From UBA1081 sp045636025 (lineage in GTDB: Bacteria > Bacillota > Clostridia > Oscillospirales > Acutalibacteraceae), in assembly GCA_045636025.1 (NCBI GenBank), contig JAZTWP010000036.1, forward strand, positions 1-23,804: DNA of 23,804 nucleotides. Direction: 5' to 3'. The notes beneath the pieces are model-generated. The model did not search any database, was not told the origin of the DNA, and saw only the letters and a list, made by a program, of their open reading frames with translations. Below are positions 14,883-21,763 of this stretch, in pieces (position 1 is the first letter of the stretch; each line of letters begins with the position of its first letter). A program made the position numbers and the translations under genes.

Positions 14883-15545
14883 TCAGATCCATTCAAATTC
14901 GTGTCCGCCCGCACCGAGTTCAAAATGATATTTAGCAATACCTAAATCCATTTTTGAATAAGGTCCGAACAATGCTTTTGCTTTAACTTTGTTATCATCA
15001 ACGAGTGTAAAGTGAAACTTCTGCTGATTCATTGCCGTAGGAGCAGTAAGAACAGCGTCCATAGCGTTTTTGAACCAGTCTGGCATTTCACCGTTCACCG
15101 TACAAAGTTCATCAAGGGGTTTGTTTTTGTGCTCTCTGCCGTTATGGACACCGTAACCGACAGAAATCACAATCTGGAGTTTTTCACCTTTGTTGCAGGT
15201 GTATTTTGTTTTTGATTTGCTGAATGTGAGAGCAACCCAGCAGGTGTTGAGTCCGAGCATCTGACAAAGAAGCACAAGCTCTTCACCGTAATAGCCGATT
15301 TCTTCATTTCTGCCGTTTTCGGAACAGATTGAAATGTAGTTTGAACAGCCTGAAAAATGACCGTAAGAAGCCATTGCACCTGTGAAAGCTTCGGGCTCAT
15401 CTGTTATAAGCTGAATGTTAAGCCCTGTGTTTTCATTGATGTTATCAATTGCATTCTGAATTTCTGCAATTTTTTCAGGTTCAATCGGTTTTTCCTGATA
15501 ACGTCTGACAGAATGTCTTTCTGCCATAGCCTGCATAATATCCAT
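14883..15545 (-). CDS. Nitroreductase family protein
   Basis: This 220-residue FMN-dependent oxidoreductase has the family's phosphate-binding start AERHSVRRYQEKPIEP (8-23). It also has the central EELVLLCQMLGLNTCWVALTFS helix region and the late ISVGYG. Such enzymes reduce quinones, flavins or nitro groups with NAD(P)H, but true substrates are rarely known. Its ribosome binding site AAAGGAG (15555-15561) is inside the last codons of the GH29 gene, and only three bases separate stop and start, so it is translationally coupled to the fucosidase. The beta-helix gene follows 11 bases after its stop. Why an FMN enzyme sits between two glycosidases is unclear. Confidence 0.9.
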   Translation of the reverse strand: MDIMQAMAERHSVRRYQEKPIEPEKIAEIQNAIDNINENTGLNIQLITDEPEAFTGAMASYGHFSGCSNYISICSENGRNEEIGYYGEELVLLCQMLGLNTCWVALTFSKSKTKYTCNKGEKLQIVISVGYGVHNGREHKNKPLDELCTVNGEMPDWFKNAMDAVLTAPTAMNQQKFHFTLVDDNKVKAKALFGPYSKMDLGIAKYHFELGAGGHEFEWI

Positions 15546-15548
15546 AAA

Positions 15549-16559
15549 TTAAAACTCCTTTGCCGCTTTGAGTAATATTTCCTGAGAGAAAGAGGGGATT
15601 CTTCCCAGACCGTCAGGTCCCACGTTGAGAAGATAATTTACTCCCATTGAATTGAGTCTGTTTCTGCGCTCAATAACAGTTTCTGCAGAAATCCAGTTCT
15701 GATCATAATATTTGAATCCCCATGAAGAATTGAGAGTGCCTGCAGTTTCGTACAGACCGTAAGGGGAGTACTTGAAACCGTCAAGACTGTTAGGGTCAAT
15801 GTCTTCCTGTTTTTCGGGTCTTTCCGAGGGGTATTCATTGTCACCGAGTGAAACGTAGTCGTATGCACCGTTGCCGATTCGTGAATTGATAAGGCAATCA
15901 GGCTGATATTCTTTGACAAGGTGATTGAGTTCAAGGCTCTGTGCAGGTGTGATTGTGTGGGGTACATCAAACCAGATAAGACACAAGTCACCGTAATTTG
16001 TAAGAATCTCTTTGACCTGAGGTTTGATTTTCTCTTCAAAACAGATGCTGAAATCTTTTTTCTCCCTTTCGGGAAAATCCCAGCTGTTATCCCATGAAAC
16101 ACCTGAACAGCCTGAGAATTTATCATATCCTCCGCCGTGGAAGTGATGCCAGTCAAGCTCCTGAGAATAGTAGAGACCGAATTTCAGACCGTATTTGTAG
16201 CAGGCTTCTGCAAGTTCACCCACAACATCTCTTCCGAAAGGTGTTGCATCAACAATGTTGTATTTATCAGCCTTTGAGTGAAACATTGCAAAGCCGTCGT
16301 GATGTTTTGAAGTAAAAACAAAATACTTCATACCGCTGTCTTTAGCAAGTTTTATCCATTCATCAGCGCTGAAATAAACGGGATTGAAGCTTTTTGCAAG
16401 AAGTTCGTATTCCTTATTCGGAATAGCCATAAAGCTCTGAATCCATTCGGCATAATCGTTGACACGGCGGTTTTTGTATTCGCCTGCAAGAAGGGAATAC
16501 AGCCCCCAATGTGCCATCATTCCGTATCCGGCATTTCTGAACCATTCTTTATTGTCCAT
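15549..16559 (-). CDS. GH29 alpha-L-fucosidase
   Basis: This retaining alpha-L-fucosidase removes terminal fucose from glycans. At 336 residues it is a compact catalytic barrel without extra carbohydrate-binding domains. Family landmarks are MMAHWGLYSLLAGEY near the start, FTSKHHDGFAMF at 82-93 and LIWFDVPH at 194-201, where D198 is the expected nucleophile. ETAGTLNSSWGF at 271-282 contains E271, a candidate acid/base of the group with a conserved ET..T..SWG motif. The protein lacks a signal peptide, so it should act in the cytoplasm on imported fucosides. The start MDNKEW is chosen because GGTGAT lies just upstream; an in-frame ATG at 16604 has no such site and overlaps the promoter. It is first in an operon. 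Confidence 0.92.
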   Translation of the reverse strand: MDNKEWFRNAGYGMMAHWGLYSLLAGEYKNRRVNDYAEWIQSFMAIPNKEYELLAKSFNPVYFSADEWIKLAKDSGMKYFVFTSKHHDGFAMFHSKADKYNIVDATPFGRDVVGELAEACYKYGLKFGLYYSQELDWHHFHGGGYDKFSGCSGVSWDNSWDFPEREKKDFSICFEEKIKPQVKEILTNYGDLCLIWFDVPHTITPAQSLELNHLVKEYQPDCLINSRIGNGAYDYVSLGDNEYPSERPEKQEDIDPNSLDGFKYSPYGLYETAGTLNSSWGFKYYDQNWISAETVIERRNRLNSMGVNYLLNVGPDGLGRIPSFSQEILLKAAKEF

Positions 16560-16563
16560 AAAT

Positions 16564-16569
16564 ATCACC
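16564..16569 (-). promoter_or_regulatory. Ribosome binding site selecting the GH29 start at 16559
   Basis: On the reverse strand GGTGAT precedes ATG by four bases. It supports the 336-residue form rather than one extended by 15 residues. Confidence 0.7.
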
Positions 16570-16575
16570 ATTTTT

Positions 16576-16604
16576 ATTATAAAACAGAAATAATAAAAAG
16601 GCAA
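16576..16604 (-). promoter_or_regulatory. Possible promoter of the GH29 operon
   Basis: On the reverse strand TTGCCT (16599-16604) and a perfect TATAAT (16576-16581) are 17 bases apart. The leader would be only about 10 bases, which is unusually short and lowers confidence. Confidence 0.45.
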
Positions 16605-16626
16605 GAAAAATATATGTATATTTATG

Positions 16627-16655
16627 TTGAAAAATAAGTGTCTTTATAGTATAAT
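16627..16655 (+). promoter_or_regulatory. Promoter of the AGCS symporter gene
   Basis: TTGAAA (16627-16632) and a perfect TATAAT (16650-16655) have a 17-base spacer. A purine-rich ribosome binding site (AAAGGAAA, 16673-16680) follows. Confidence 0.8.
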
Positions 16656-16685
16656 AGCTCGCAGTAACTCAGAAAGGAAAATTTT

Positions 16686-18101
16686 ATGTTCGAACAATTG
16701 GTATCATCTGTTAACGATGCGTTATACAGTTATATTCTGATTATTATTCTTGTTGTGGGGGGTCTGTATTTCACTTTCCGCACAAAATTTGCACAGTTCA
16801 GACTTTTTGGTGAACAAATTAAGGCTGTTACCGAAAAACCGAAGGACGGCAAAGGTGTTTCTTCATTCCAGGCGCTTATGGTATCAACTGCATCACGAGT
16901 CGGCACAGGCAATATTATCGGTGTTTCAACAGCACTCTGCCTTGGCGGTTTCGGCTCTGTTTTCTGGATGTGGGTAATTGCAATAATCGGCAGTGCATCT
17001 GCTCTTATTGAAAGTACACTAGCTCAGATTTATAAGAAAAAAGGTCCCGACGGTTGTTACGGCGGACCTGCATATTACATTGAGCAGGCACTCCATTGCA
17101 GACCTCTTGCAGTTGTATTTTCTGTTTTCCTTATCATTACATACGGATTCGGATTCAATATGCTTGCATCATACAATCTGCAGTCAACATTTTCAGGTTA
17201 TTCATTCTATGACCTGATAGTGTCTGATATAAAAGTAATGCCATGGATTATCGGTTTTTTCATTGCTGTTGTTGTGGGTTACTGTCTTCTCGGCGGTGGC
17301 AAAAGAGTCGTAAAAGTCACAAGTTTTCTTGTACCTGTTATGGGCATTGCTTATGTGCTGATATCACTTCTCATTGTTGTACTTAATATTAAAACTCTGC
17401 CTTCTGTATTTGTACAGATTTTTGAAGAAGCGTTTGACCTCAAGGCAATTTTCGGCGGTTTCAGCGGCTCTTGCATAATGTACGGGATCAAGAGAGGTCT
17501 TTTCTCAAACGAAGCAGGTGTAGGCTCTGCTCCCAACGCATCAGCATCTGCAGAGGTAAAGCACCCCGTAAAGCAGGGACTTGTTCAGGTGCTTTCAGTG
17601 TTTATTGATACTGTGCTTATCTGCTCTGCAACAGCATTTATGTGTATGTGCTCAGGTGTTGAACCTTCAGCAGAAATCTCAGGCGCACCTTATGTGCAGG
17701 CAGCACTGTCAACAACACTTGGTAAATTCGGTCCCATTTTTATTACAGTTGCAATGCTTCTTTTTGCATTCACAACACTTCTTGGCAATCTTTATTATGT
17801 TGACCAGTGTGTAGCTCATATTCTCAAAAAAGTTCCCTCAAAGAAAGTTCAGAATGCATATCATATTGTTGCTGCAATTGTTATTTTTGTAGGTGCAGGT
17901 CTCAGCGCAGATATGCTCTGGAATATTGCAGATATCACAATGGGCGCAATGACACTTATCAATATGCCGGTTATATTCATACTCGGTAAATATGCTGTAA
18001 GAGCTGTGAATGACTATGTGAAACAGCGCAAAGAGGGCAAAGATCCCGTCTTTAAGGCAAAGGATATTGACCTTCCCCATAAAACAGATTACTGGAATTA
18101 A
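16686..18101 (+). CDS. Sodium:alanine/glycine symporter (AGCS family)
   Basis: This 471-residue membrane protein imports a small neutral amino acid, usually alanine or glycine, with sodium. Family signatures are strong: RVGTGNIIG at 71-79, GGFGSVFWMW at 87-96, GPDGCYGGPAYYIEQAL at 120-136 and GLFSNEAGVGSAPNASA at 271-287. Hydrophobic segments cover the whole length, consistent with about 10-12 helices, and a charged tail follows residue 445. It is transcribed alone from a near-consensus promoter divergent from the GH29 operon and ends at a strong terminator. The exact amino acid cannot be determined. Confidence 0.95.
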   Translation: MFEQLVSSVNDALYSYILIIILVVGGLYFTFRTKFAQFRLFGEQIKAVTEKPKDGKGVSSFQALMVSTASRVGTGNIIGVSTALCLGGFGSVFWMWVIAIIGSASALIESTLAQIYKKKGPDGCYGGPAYYIEQALHCRPLAVVFSVFLIITYGFGFNMLASYNLQSTFSGYSFYDLIVSDIKVMPWIIGFFIAVVVGYCLLGGGKRVVKVTSFLVPVMGIAYVLISLLIVVLNIKTLPSVFVQIFEEAFDLKAIFGGFSGSCIMYGIKRGLFSNEAGVGSAPNASASAEVKHPVKQGLVQVLSVFIDTVLICSATAFMCMCSGVEPSAEISGAPYVQAALSTTLGKFGPIFITVAMLLFAFTTLLGNLYYVDQCVAHILKKVPSKKVQNAYHIVAAIVIFVGAGLSADMLWNIADITMGAMTLINMPVIFILGKYAVRAVNDYVKQRKEGKDPVFKAKDIDLPHKTDYWN

Positions 18102-18107
18102 AAATAC

Positions 18108-18139
18108 AAAACGGAGCGACAGCAAGTCGCTCCGTTTTT
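18108..18139 (+). terminator. Terminator after the AGCS symporter gene
   Basis: ACGGAGCGAC pairs perfectly with GTCGCTCCGT around AGCAA, followed by a T run. The GC-rich 10-bp stem is strong. Confidence 0.92.
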
Positions 18140-18185
18140 GCGTATATAATAAATTTATTGCACAGCAGAAGTTAATTGATATATC

Positions 18186-18292
18186 GTAGGGGGCGATGAT
18201 TCATCGCTCGGCACGAATGTGCATTTTCCATAAGGAAAATGGGGCGGCAAAGCCGTTCTGCTACGCAGCGGGCGTTAGATTTACGCTCCTAC
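18186..18292. repeat. Multi-hairpin intergenic element with GTAGG/CCTAC ends
   Basis: The ends GTAGGGGGCG (from 18186) and CGCTCCTAC (to 18292) form an imperfect inverted repeat. Inside are five consecutive short perfect hairpins: GCGATG/CATCGC (18193-18207), GCAC/GTGC (18211-18222), CATTTTCC/GGAAAATG (18222-18241), CGGC/GCCG (18245-18255) and CTGC/GCAG (18258-18268). No coding capacity is evident. It lies between the convergent AGCS and DUF4317 genes. The pattern fits a dispersed palindromic repeat of this lineage, but copy number was not testable here. Confidence 0.65.
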
Positions 18293-18321
18293 AAGCTTTA
18301 TTTTAATTTCTGCGATTATTG

Positions 18322-19443
18322 TTATATATCAATCTTAACCCCATTCACTTCAACAGCGTCATTTGCGCAGATCATTATGTATTTGACACCGTTTATAATC
18401 TGTGTTGAAACAAGGTCTGTTCTTTCGGGGTTGACCTTGATTGAAACGTCCGCCATACTGACTTCAAATTTCTTTGTGTCTACAATTGATTTAGGCTCAA
18501 GTTCTGCATTCTTGCCGAATTGTTCTTCAAACTTTTCACCGAATTTATCAATCTTTTCCTCATCAACACCGCAGTATTCGAGAACTGTTTTAAGGTTTGA
18601 TTTTGAGAGCTTGAGAGGTTCTTCCTGCTTGGTATCCTTGTGATCCTGAACCATTTCCGCAATCTGGTCATGAACACTTCTTACAACCTGAAAATCACAT
18701 TCGCCCTCAAGAGTTTCGCGCAGACAGCTGTCAAAAGTGTCTTTCTGTTCAGGCGCAGACATAGGCACTTCCACACCGAAAATATTTTTGATGAATGATG
18801 GGTGAATATCAGCAATATTTTTTGTGTAGTAAAGTGAGTTGTAGATGTTTGTTGATCTGTCATCAAAGCAGGGGAACATAAAACCGAGTTCGGGATTGCC
18901 GAGCATAATCTGTTCTGCAAGTGCACGGAAAGAATTGTCGCTTGAATGGAAGCAGATGCCTGCTTTAAGCGGTTTTACGGGGCATACACAGCATACGAAG
19001 TATGAAAATACTTCTGAAGAATCCTGCTTTTCACCGTCTTTTGAATATGAGTAAACATCATAGTTGTCACTTGCGGCAAGAATAATATAGTTGCCGTCAA
19101 TGCTGATGCTTCCTGCAATTTTTTCAAATAGAGCAGCGAGTGCTTCATCATCTTTAAGCTCAGACTTTTTAAGAGTCATAAGAAGCTTGTGCTCTTCGCT
19201 TTCCATAACCTGCTGAGGTGAAAATTCAAGATTCAGAAGATTTGTACCCATTCCGCCTGAAAGAGTCTTTTTCATTATTGAAAGGAGCTTGTCATTTTCA
19301 TCTTCAGAACAGATTGCAAGTGGCTGTTCAAAAATTTTGACAATCTCACGGTTGTTGTTCACAAAACACGCCTTAACGCTGAAAATGCTGTTTTTATTGG
19401 CTCTGAAACGTTTTTTTATTTCTCTTAATTCTTTATCTGTCAT
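18322..19443 (-). CDS. DUF4317 family protein
   Basis: This 373-residue protein matches the DUF4317 family of Clostridia. Conserved stretches include MTDKELREIKKRFRANKNSI, KKTLSGGMGTNLLNLEFSPQ (about 58-77), VCCVCPVKPLKAG and the strongly conserved PELGFMFPCFDDRSTNIYNS region. There is no signal peptide or membrane helix, so it is probably cytoplasmic. The function is not established. AAAGGAG at 19453-19459 sets the start. A terminator hairpin lies only about 20 bases upstream of that site and I see no good promoter between them. Expression may need read-through or an unseen promoter. Confidence 0.88.
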   Translation of the reverse strand: MTDKELREIKKRFRANKNSIFSVKACFVNNNREIVKIFEQPLAICSEDENDKLLSIMKKTLSGGMGTNLLNLEFSPQQVMESEEHKLLMTLKKSELKDDEALAALFEKIAGSISIDGNYIILAASDNYDVYSYSKDGEKQDSSEVFSYFVCCVCPVKPLKAGICFHSSDNSFRALAEQIMLGNPELGFMFPCFDDRSTNIYNSLYYTKNIADIHPSFIKNIFGVEVPMSAPEQKDTFDSCLRETLEGECDFQVVRSVHDQIAEMVQDHKDTKQEEPLKLSKSNLKTVLEYCGVDEEKIDKFGEKFEEQFGKNAELEPKSIVDTKKFEVSMADVSIKVNPERTDLVSTQIINGVKYIMICANDAVEVNGVKIDI

Positions 19444-19473
19444 ATTGATTATCTCCTTTGTATCGAAAAAAAC

Positions 19474-19499
19474 AACAACTTTAAGATAAAGTTGTTTTT
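19474..19499. terminator. Hairpin with T runs on both sides, between the broken gene and DUF4317
   Basis: AACAACTTT pairs with AAAGTTGTT around AAGAT. Both sides carry runs suited to termination (reverse-strand T7; forward T5). On the reverse strand it directly follows the amber-broken gene, so it is probably that gene's terminator. Confidence 0.75.
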
Positions 19500-19501
19500 A
19501 T

Positions 19502-19837
19502 TTACTGTATCTCGGGCAACTGTGTTTGAAATGTTTCACTGAGATATTTTTCAAAAAGACTGAAAAAGCAGGAAAATGCATATTTGTCATCATTGCCGCA
19601 GGTGTAAAGGATGTGATTCCACCAACAGGCATATCCGTTTTTATCTTTTATTTTGTTCTCATGATACTACTGAATAAAAGAATGAAAATAAAAGAAATTG
19701 TCATCTTCTGAGTGGAAATCAAAAGCATAATACATTCCGAAAATAAAGGTTCTTAAATGAAGCAGTGATTGTGTTCCGAGATAAATAGCCGGTCTTTTTT
19801 TCAGCTGTGCAAAAAATTCAAGTTCGTTAAATTTCAT
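19502..19837 (-). pseudogene. Small protein gene interrupted by one in-frame amber codon
   Basis: The frame starts at ATG 19837, with GGAGA at 19846-19850, and reads MKFNELEFFAQLKKRPAIYL for its first 20 residues. It meets TAG at codon 57 (19667-19669). The same frame then continues for 54 sense codons (YHENKIKDKNGYACWWNHIL and on) to TAA at 19502-19504. Both halves look protein-like, with acidic and aromatic residues, and a terminator follows. The KKRPAxYLG start resembles small clostridial proteins of unknown function. A single TAT/TAC to TAG change would explain the break. It sits just downstream of another broken gene, apparently in one operon. Read-through or a sequencing error are alternatives. 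Confidence 0.7.
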
Positions 19838-19851
19838 ATAAAGTTTCTCCG

Positions 19852-20272
19852 TTATATGTTGTTATGAAAGTAGTAGAGTATCTGTGTGTTTTGTATCAAA
19901 ATAATATTATATTGTGTAATTGTCATATTTGTCGTATGTAGCCTGTCCGACGGATTCTCTTTCTTTTGTTTTAATGTAAAAGAAATCATCTTCGGAAATA
20001 ATACTTCTATCAAAGTCGTAATTTTCTTTCAGTTCACCACCGACTGTTTCAATCCATTCTTCAAAATTATCAATGTATATCAGGAGCTCTTCAATGTCGT
20101 CAGCAGTTGCTGTACAGAAATATTCTGAGGATTCAAAATCCTTAGCAGTAATTGATTCGTAGGTGTACTTTGCATAGTTGGTATAATCCTGAAAACCGCC
20201 TGAAGTGTAAAAAACACGGCTGTTATAGTCAGGTAAGGAAGTGATTATCGGGTCGGATTCAGAACAACCTCC
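19852..20272 (-). pseudogene. Decayed lipoprotein gene lacking its start and signal peptide
   Basis: After a reverse-strand AAGGAGG (20268-20274) the frame reads GGCSESDPIITSLPDYNSRV, beginning at a lipobox-like GCSE with no start codon and no signal peptide. It stays open for about 120 codons, ending YDKYDNYTI at a TAA (19907-19909). Past that stop the same frame reads YYFDTKHTDT. A shift of frame then gives LYYFHNNI and TAA (19852-19854), just before the next gene's ribosome binding site. A start-removing deletion, an extra in-frame stop triplet and a small frameshift would explain the pattern. It was probably a small exported lipoprotein. The family is not recognised with certainty. Confidence 0.65.
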
Positions 20273-20274
20273 TT
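20268..20274 (-). promoter_or_regulatory. Orphan Shine-Dalgarno site fused to a lipobox
   Basis: The reverse-strand AAGGAGG overlaps GGTTGTTCT, which codes Gly-Cys-Ser of the lipobox. No usable ATG, GTG or TTG opens the correct frame after it. This is the apparent junction of a deletion. Confidence 0.55.
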
Positions 20275-20279
20275 AATAT

Positions 20280-20308
20280 ATTATAGCATAAAAATAAAAT
20301 AACCGCAA
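20280..20308 (-). promoter_or_regulatory. Promoter of the decayed two-gene operon
   Basis: On the reverse strand TTGCGG (20303-20308) and a perfect TATAAT (20280-20285) have a 17-base spacer. The -35 box lies inside the stem of the tRNA-Ser terminator hairpin. Confidence 0.6.
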
Positions 20309-20325
20309 CATATTTATGTTGCGGT
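20302..20325 (-). terminator. Terminator of tRNA-Ser
   Basis: ACCGCAACATA pairs with TATGTTGCGGT. On the reverse strand the hairpin is followed by TATTTTATTTTT. It begins a few bases after the tRNA CCA end. Confidence 0.8.
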
Positions 20326-20330
20326 ATTTC

Positions 20331-20418
20331 TGGCGGAGAGTCAGGGATTCGAACCCTGGGTGAGTTTCCCCACACAGCATTTCGAGTGCTGCACCTTCGA
20401 CCACTCGGACAACTCTCC
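20331..20418 (-). tRNA. tRNA-Ser (anticodon CGA)
   Basis: On the reverse strand the acceptor stem GGAGAGT pairs with ACTCTCC, followed by G and an encoded CCA. The anticodon stem CAGCA/TGCTG holds loop CTCGAAA, giving anticodon CGA for UCG codons. The 88-base length and the long variable arm are typical of serine tRNAs. Confidence 0.96.
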
Positions 20419-20432
20419 TTGATTGCCAACAT

Positions 20433-20461
20433 ATTTTATCAAAGTATCTTTATTTTGTCAA
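20433..20461 (-). promoter_or_regulatory. Promoter of tRNA-Ser
   Basis: On the reverse strand a perfect TTGACA (20456-20461) and TAAAAT (20433-20438) are 17 bases apart, about 15 bases before the tRNA 5' end. Confidence 0.8.
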
Positions 20462-20468
20462 TAAAAAG

Positions 20469-20497
20469 TTGATTATTTGGGGCAGGTGTGATATATT
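20469..20497 (+). promoter_or_regulatory. Promoter of the Nudix-trmO operon
   Basis: TTGATT (20469-20474) and TATATT (20492-20497) have a 17-base spacer. The -35 box lies seven bases from the divergent tRNA-Ser -35 box, so the two promoters are back to back. AGAGGTG precedes the ATG. Confidence 0.7.
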
Positions 20498-20527
20498 AAC
20501 ATCATACTTGATAAGAGGTGTATTGTA

Positions 20528-21073
20528 ATGAATGACGAAATGCTTATTGAAAAACAGATTTCTTCAAAAAACGTTTTTGACGGAGTACTTCTTCACGTTT
20601 ATAAAGATGATATTGAACTTCCCAACGGCAATAATGCTGTCAGAGAATATATCAAGCATCAGGGCGCAGTATGTGTTGTCCCTGTTACTGATGAAATGGA
20701 AGTTATTGCTGTAAAACAGTACAGATATCCCATCGGCAGAGTTACAATTGAGATTCCTGCAGGCAAACTTGATGCAGGTGAAGAGCCTCTTACTGCAGCA
20801 AAAAGAGAGCTCAGCGAAGAAACAGGTGTTGAGTGTGCAGATATCGAATACATCGGCGGGCTGTATCCGTCAGTTGCATATACAGATGAAATTATCCATA
20901 TGTATGTGGCAAAGAATCTTGTTTTCGGTCAGGCTCATACAGATGATGACGAATTCCTGAATGTGGTAAAAATCCCTCTCAAAGATTTTGTGGATATGGT
21001 AATGGACGGCAAGATTCAGGACTCCAAAACAATGGCAGCTATTCTTAAAGTCGGCAGAATGTTTGGTGTATAA
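20528..21073 (+). CDS. Nudix hydrolase, ADP-ribose pyrophosphatase type
   Basis: This 181-residue hydrolase has the Nudix box at 79-101 (begins GKLDAGEEPL, then RELSEETGV), with all consensus positions of GX5EX7REUXEEXGU filled. The preceding VKQYRYPIGRVTIEIPAG is typical of the ADP-ribose pyrophosphatase subgroup, and so is GGLYPSVAYTDEIIHMYVA after the box. The expected reaction splits ADP-ribose to AMP and ribose 5-phosphate with divalent metal in the cytoplasm. Its stop overlaps the trmO start by one base (TAATG), so the two are translated as a coupled pair. The subgroup is assigned by pattern, and other nucleoside diphosphate substrates remain possible. Confidence 0.92.
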   Translation: MNDEMLIEKQISSKNVFDGVLLHVYKDDIELPNGNNAVREYIKHQGAVCVVPVTDEMEVIAVKQYRYPIGRVTIEIPAGKLDAGEEPLTAAKRELSEETGVECADIEYIGGLYPSVAYTDEIIHMYVAKNLVFGQAHTDDDEFLNVVKIPLKDFVDMVMDGKIQDSKTMAAILKVGRMFGV

Positions 21074-21750
21074 TGAAAATAATTGGTTATATTGAAACCG
21101 ATTTCAATACAAAATTCGGTGTGCCGAGACAGAGCGGACTTTGTAACGAGCTTAAAGGCAGAATTGTTTTTGAAAACGAATACAGAGTGGCCGAAGCTTT
21201 CAGAGGGCTTGAAGAATTTTCTCATATATGGGTTTTATGGAAATTTTCCGAAGCCGAAAGGGAAGATTGGTCACCCACGGTAAGACCTCCGAGACTTGGC
21301 GGTAATAAAAAAATGGGTGTTTTTGCAACTCGTTCACCTTTCAGACCGAATAACATCGGTTTATCCTGCGTAAGACTTGATAAAATAAGTTTTGATGAAA
21401 AAGATTCCCCCGTGCTTTATATTTCGGGAATTGATATGATGAACGGCACGCCCGTATATGATATCAAACCTTATGTGCCCGTTGCAGATTGCAGAAGTGA
21501 TGCGGCAGACGGTTTTACCTCTCAGACGAAAGATTATTCACTTAATGTTTCAGATGAAAATAATCTTCTCTCTGCATTGCCCGAAGAAAAAAGGTCAGGA
21601 GCACTCAGAATGCTGTCTCTTGACCCGAGACCGTCATATATAAATGACGAAAAACGCGTCTTTGGTGTGGAATATGCAGGTTTTGATATAAGATTTATCG
21701 TTAATGAAAATCAACTCAATATTTCAGAAGTAATACAGATAAAAACTTGA
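21073..21750 (+). CDS. trmO: TrmO/TsaA family tRNA (t6A37) N6-methyltransferase
   Basis: This 225-residue protein belongs to the TsaA/TrmO family, which uses S-adenosylmethionine to methylate N6-threonylcarbamoyladenosine at position 37 of some tRNAs. Conserved parts are IGYIETDFNTKFGVPRQSGL at the start, FRGLEEFSHIWVLWKF, PPRLGGNKKMGVFATRSPF and RPNNIGLSCVRL, and ISGIDMMNGTPVYDIKPY. The C-terminal DPRPSY stretch is also typical. Length and domain order match the family. It overlaps the Nudix gene by one base, and the zinc-ribbon gene follows 13 bases later with its own GGAG. Confidence 0.93.
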   Translation: MKIIGYIETDFNTKFGVPRQSGLCNELKGRIVFENEYRVAEAFRGLEEFSHIWVLWKFSEAEREDWSPTVRPPRLGGNKKMGVFATRSPFRPNNIGLSCVRLDKISFDEKDSPVLYISGIDMMNGTPVYDIKPYVPVADCRSDAADGFTSQTKDYSLNVSDENNLLSALPEEKRSGALRMLSLDPRPSYINDEKRVFGVEYAGFDIRFIVNENQLNISEVIQIKT

Positions 21751-21763
21751 AGGAGTATATATT

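Noticed and set aside
14606..14935. 109-codon forward frame opposite the beta-helix gene
   Set aside because: It is antisense to the conserved N-terminus of that gene and crosses into the nitroreductase gene.
16560..16604. Upstream ATG extending GH29 by 15 residues
   Set aside because: It overlaps the likely promoter and has no ribosome binding site; the extension is hydrophobic and not part of the GH29 fold.
18239..18643. 134-codon forward frame starting in the hairpin element
   Set aside because: It starts in a palindromic repeat and continues antisense to the well-supported DUF4317 gene.
19886..20128. 80-codon forward frame near 20 kb
   Set aside because: The reverse strand here reads as a coherent, if broken, lipoprotein; the forward frame lacks a ribosome binding site and is low in complexity.
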